A DNA stretch of 64,000 bases from the NCBI GenBank assembly GCA_017960475.1, contig JAGCZH010000016.1:111126-175125 (forward strand). The letters are read 5' to 3'. Shown here piece by piece: positions 62,399 through 64,000 of the stretch (positions are counted from its first letter, which is position 1; every line of letters starts with the position of its first letter). Below the pieces are notes generated by a model that did no database searches, had not been told where the DNA came from, and worked only from the letters and a program-made list of their open reading frames with translations. Made by a program: the position numbers and the translations under genes. Source of the stretch: Bacteroidales bacterium (GTDB lineage: Bacteria; Bacteroidota; Bacteroidia; Bacteroidales; P3).

Positions 62399-64000
62399 TT
62401 ATTTCACAATCACTCGGGTGTTTCCACCTACAGGCCCTTGGTTTCCACCTCCATAAACATTGCCGTATAAATGGGGGTTGTCTTTGATGATAACTTCTGT
62501 GTCAGCGCTTATAGCGGCCTCATTGCCGCCTCCAAAGACATTGCCCTTAACCACTGAATGGCCTTGAACATTAACGTTGGTGTTGCCAGTCACAGCCGCG
62601 GCGTTGCCGCCGCCGAAGACGTCGCCCTTCACTCTTGAATATATGTTCACCTGTGGGTTGGCTGTGACTATGGCGCTGGCGCCCAGTCCGCCGCCGAAGA
62701 CATCTCTGTTCACGGTACCATGGATGATGTTCACTATGGGCGATATACGTCCAGAGTTATTGTAGGCATCGTCAAAGGTCCCGTCACTGTTGTTGTCGAC
62801 ACTGTCCGGGGCGTATGCCACAAGGTTGCCTCCTCCGTAGACGTAGTCGACACTGAGCGGACATGTGGTGCTGTTAGAGTCAATATTGACAACGATATTG
62901 CCCACTATGCTGCCGCCCAGATTGCAGCCGCCAAAAACTTCGCTGATGGTATGTCCCGGGTTGCTGCCGTGCACGTTGACGGTGACGTTGCCATAGATGG
63001 TGCCGCCGTTTTTGTTGCCGCCGAAGACGCGTGTCATGTCGCCGCCAAGGATGTTGAGCGTGACGGTTTTGGGATCGTTGGGGGTACCGATGTCAGCGTT
63101 GTTGGCGCCGCCATAGACGTCGGTAAGTCCTGTGGTGCCGCAGGGTATAGTGATAACTACGTTGCCTGCGGGAGCCACATTGCCGCCGCCATATATCTCG
63201 CGGGTCACCAGGTCGCAGGGGCTGCTGTTGTCAAAAGCCACAATGGATGCGCCGTGAACCATGCCAAGACTGTTTGAGCCTCCGAAGACCTGGTTGACTG
63301 CGCCGCCCATGATGGTTACAGAGGCGTCGCCATAAACGTTGGCGCCGGGGTTGTAGTCGTTGGCCGAGGGGTTGGTGTGGTTGCCAGCACCGTTGCCGCC
63401 GGCATAGACCTGATAAATATGGCCGCCTTCAATGGTAACGCTGGTATTCATGTTCAGTGTCGAAGGAGTTGTGGTGCCGAGGTCTGCCGCGTTGCCGCCG
63501 CCATAGACATACTGGATGGTGTTCTCGTCGCAGTCGTGGATGGTGACATGGGTGGTTTTGTCAGATTCCGCGGGTATCACTGTAGCCTTGTTGCCGCCGC
63601 CGTAGACGGCTTTGAGGGCGAAGAGGTTGGCGAGAGCCACGTCGTCAAGATCAGCGACAGCCTTGAGGTCGTTGGTGTCGAGCTCGTCGAGAGCCGCAGC
63701 CATGGTCTTGACTTTGGCGAAGTCGTTGACATTTTCAGTATGGGCCGTACTATAGACATCGACATAGATGTTGCCCTTAGGCGAGCCCATCACGTTGTTG
63801 CCGCCGAAGACAGCGCCGTTGATGATGGCGCCAGCTGTTGGGGTATCATACTGGTCGGCGTTGCCGATGTTGACATGGACGGTGTTGAGCACGTTGGCGT
63901 CGCGTTTGCCTGTGGTGATCACCGAAGCCAGCTGGCTTTCGGCGTCGCCGTTGCCGCCGCCGAAGATGTTGCCCTTGTGGGCTCCTGTGCCGGCGTTATA
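62399..64000 (-). CDS. Large GGGN-repeat protein, C-terminal 533 residues only
   Basis: An open frame that runs off the right edge, so the true start is outside the window. The visible 533 residues are built of imperfect repeats of about 25-45 residues. Each has an F/V-Y/F-GGGN or GGAN turn and a TVNVxGG-like strand (VFGGGNAAAVTGNTNVNVQG, VYGGANNADIGTPND). This looks like a stacked beta-helix as in large surface or adhesin-like proteins of Bacteroidetes. The stop follows a repeat directly; there is no type IX secretion C-terminal domain or anchor. G+C is clearly higher than in the rest of the window. Function unknown. Confidence 0.75.
   Translation of the reverse strand, partial: YNAGTGAHKGNIFGGGNGDAESQLASVITTGKRDANVLNTVHVNIGNADQYDTPTAGAIINGAVFGGNNVMGSPKGNIYVDVYSTAHTENVNDFAKVKTMAAALDELDTNDLKAVADLDDVALANLFALKAVYGGGNKATVIPAESDKTTHVTIHDCDENTIQYVYGGGNAADLGTTTPSTLNMNTSVTIEGGHIYQVYAGGNGAGNHTNPSANDYNPGANVYGDASVTIMGGAVNQVFGGSNSLGMVHGASIVAFDNSSPCDLVTREIYGGGNVAPAGNVVITIPCGTTGLTDVYGGANNADIGTPNDPKTVTLNILGGDMTRVFGGNKNGGTIYGNVTVNVHGSNPGHTISEVFGGCNLGGSIVGNIVVNIDSNSTTCPLSVDYVYGGGNLVAYAPDSVDNNSDGTFDDAYNNSGRISPIVNIIHGTVNRDVFGGGLGASAIVTANPQVNIYSRVKGDVFGGGNAAAVTGNTNVNVQGHSVVKGNVFGGGNEAAISADTEVIIKDNPHLYGNVYGGGNQGPVGGNTRVIVK

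Overview
The window looks like a chromosomal segment from a member of the Bacteroidetes, most likely an uncultured Bacteroidales. Three things support this. First, it holds lineage-typical genes: a GldA-type ABC ATPase, DUF4837, DUF6089, DUF4294 and DUF5606 proteins, a TonB-dependent receptor with a carboxypeptidase-regulatory-like N-terminus, the order uppS-bamA-ompH-ompH, and xerC-hpf near rpsU. Second, nearly all genes lack a Shine-Dalgarno sequence. Third, many intergenic regions carry the Bacteroidetes -7 box TANNTTTG. I found no tRNA, rRNA, CRISPR array, insertion sequence or prophage. Gene density is high and almost every reading frame is intact.

Layout. 1-3111 (minus): an acyl-CoA/ACP:amino-acid condensing enzyme, a threonine-synthase paralogue resembling cysteate synthase, and an SDR cut by the window edge; together these look like a sulfonolipid (capnine) locus. 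3359-9879: mazG, a U32 (TrhP/RlhA-like) protein, aroB, a Cas4-like Fe-S nuclease, aspartokinase, smpB. 10094-14996 (minus): a Ser/Gly-rich secreted protein, a small membrane protein, pyrF, gldA, and an N-acetylmuramoyl-alanine amidase with a SPOR-like tail. 15086-21961 (plus): lptD, a MerR regulator, a lipoprotein and two outer-membrane barrel proteins. 22037-24277 (minus): acpP-fabF-rnc. 24610-27626 (plus): purN, a GT4 glycosyltransferase and an OmpA-like protein. 27803-33836: an OmpA porin, pgi, ssb, rpsU, rpmB, xerC, hpf. 33947-41701 (plus): an epimerase, DUF4837 and DUF6089 proteins, uppS, bamA and two Skp/OmpH chaperones. 41805-47432 (minus): a PNGase F-like protein, an esterase lipoprotein, a 66-residue protein and metG. 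47532-55718 (minus): DUF4294, an NlpC/P60 protein, holA, a TonB receptor, pyrK, pyrD, a BadF-type kinase, DUF5606. 56079-62328: a PlsC-like acyltransferase, an MBL hydrolase, a Na/Pi cotransporter, RNase R. 62399 to the right edge (minus): the C-terminal part of a large GGGN-repeat protein.

The content is mainly envelope construction (LPS export, barrel assembly, periplasmic chaperones, peptidoglycan turnover, lipid carriers) mixed with core metabolism and information processing.

The most unusual signal is a set of short tandem repeats with strict 9-nt, 7-nt or 12-nt periods. They sit in gene-gene junctions and also inside the coding sequences of rnr (three places, read in two different frames) and a BadF-family kinase. 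Other points of interest are the probable sulfonolipid locus, near-consensus Shine-Dalgarno sequences confined to hpf and rpsU, and a face-to-face promoter palindrome between the amidase and lptD.
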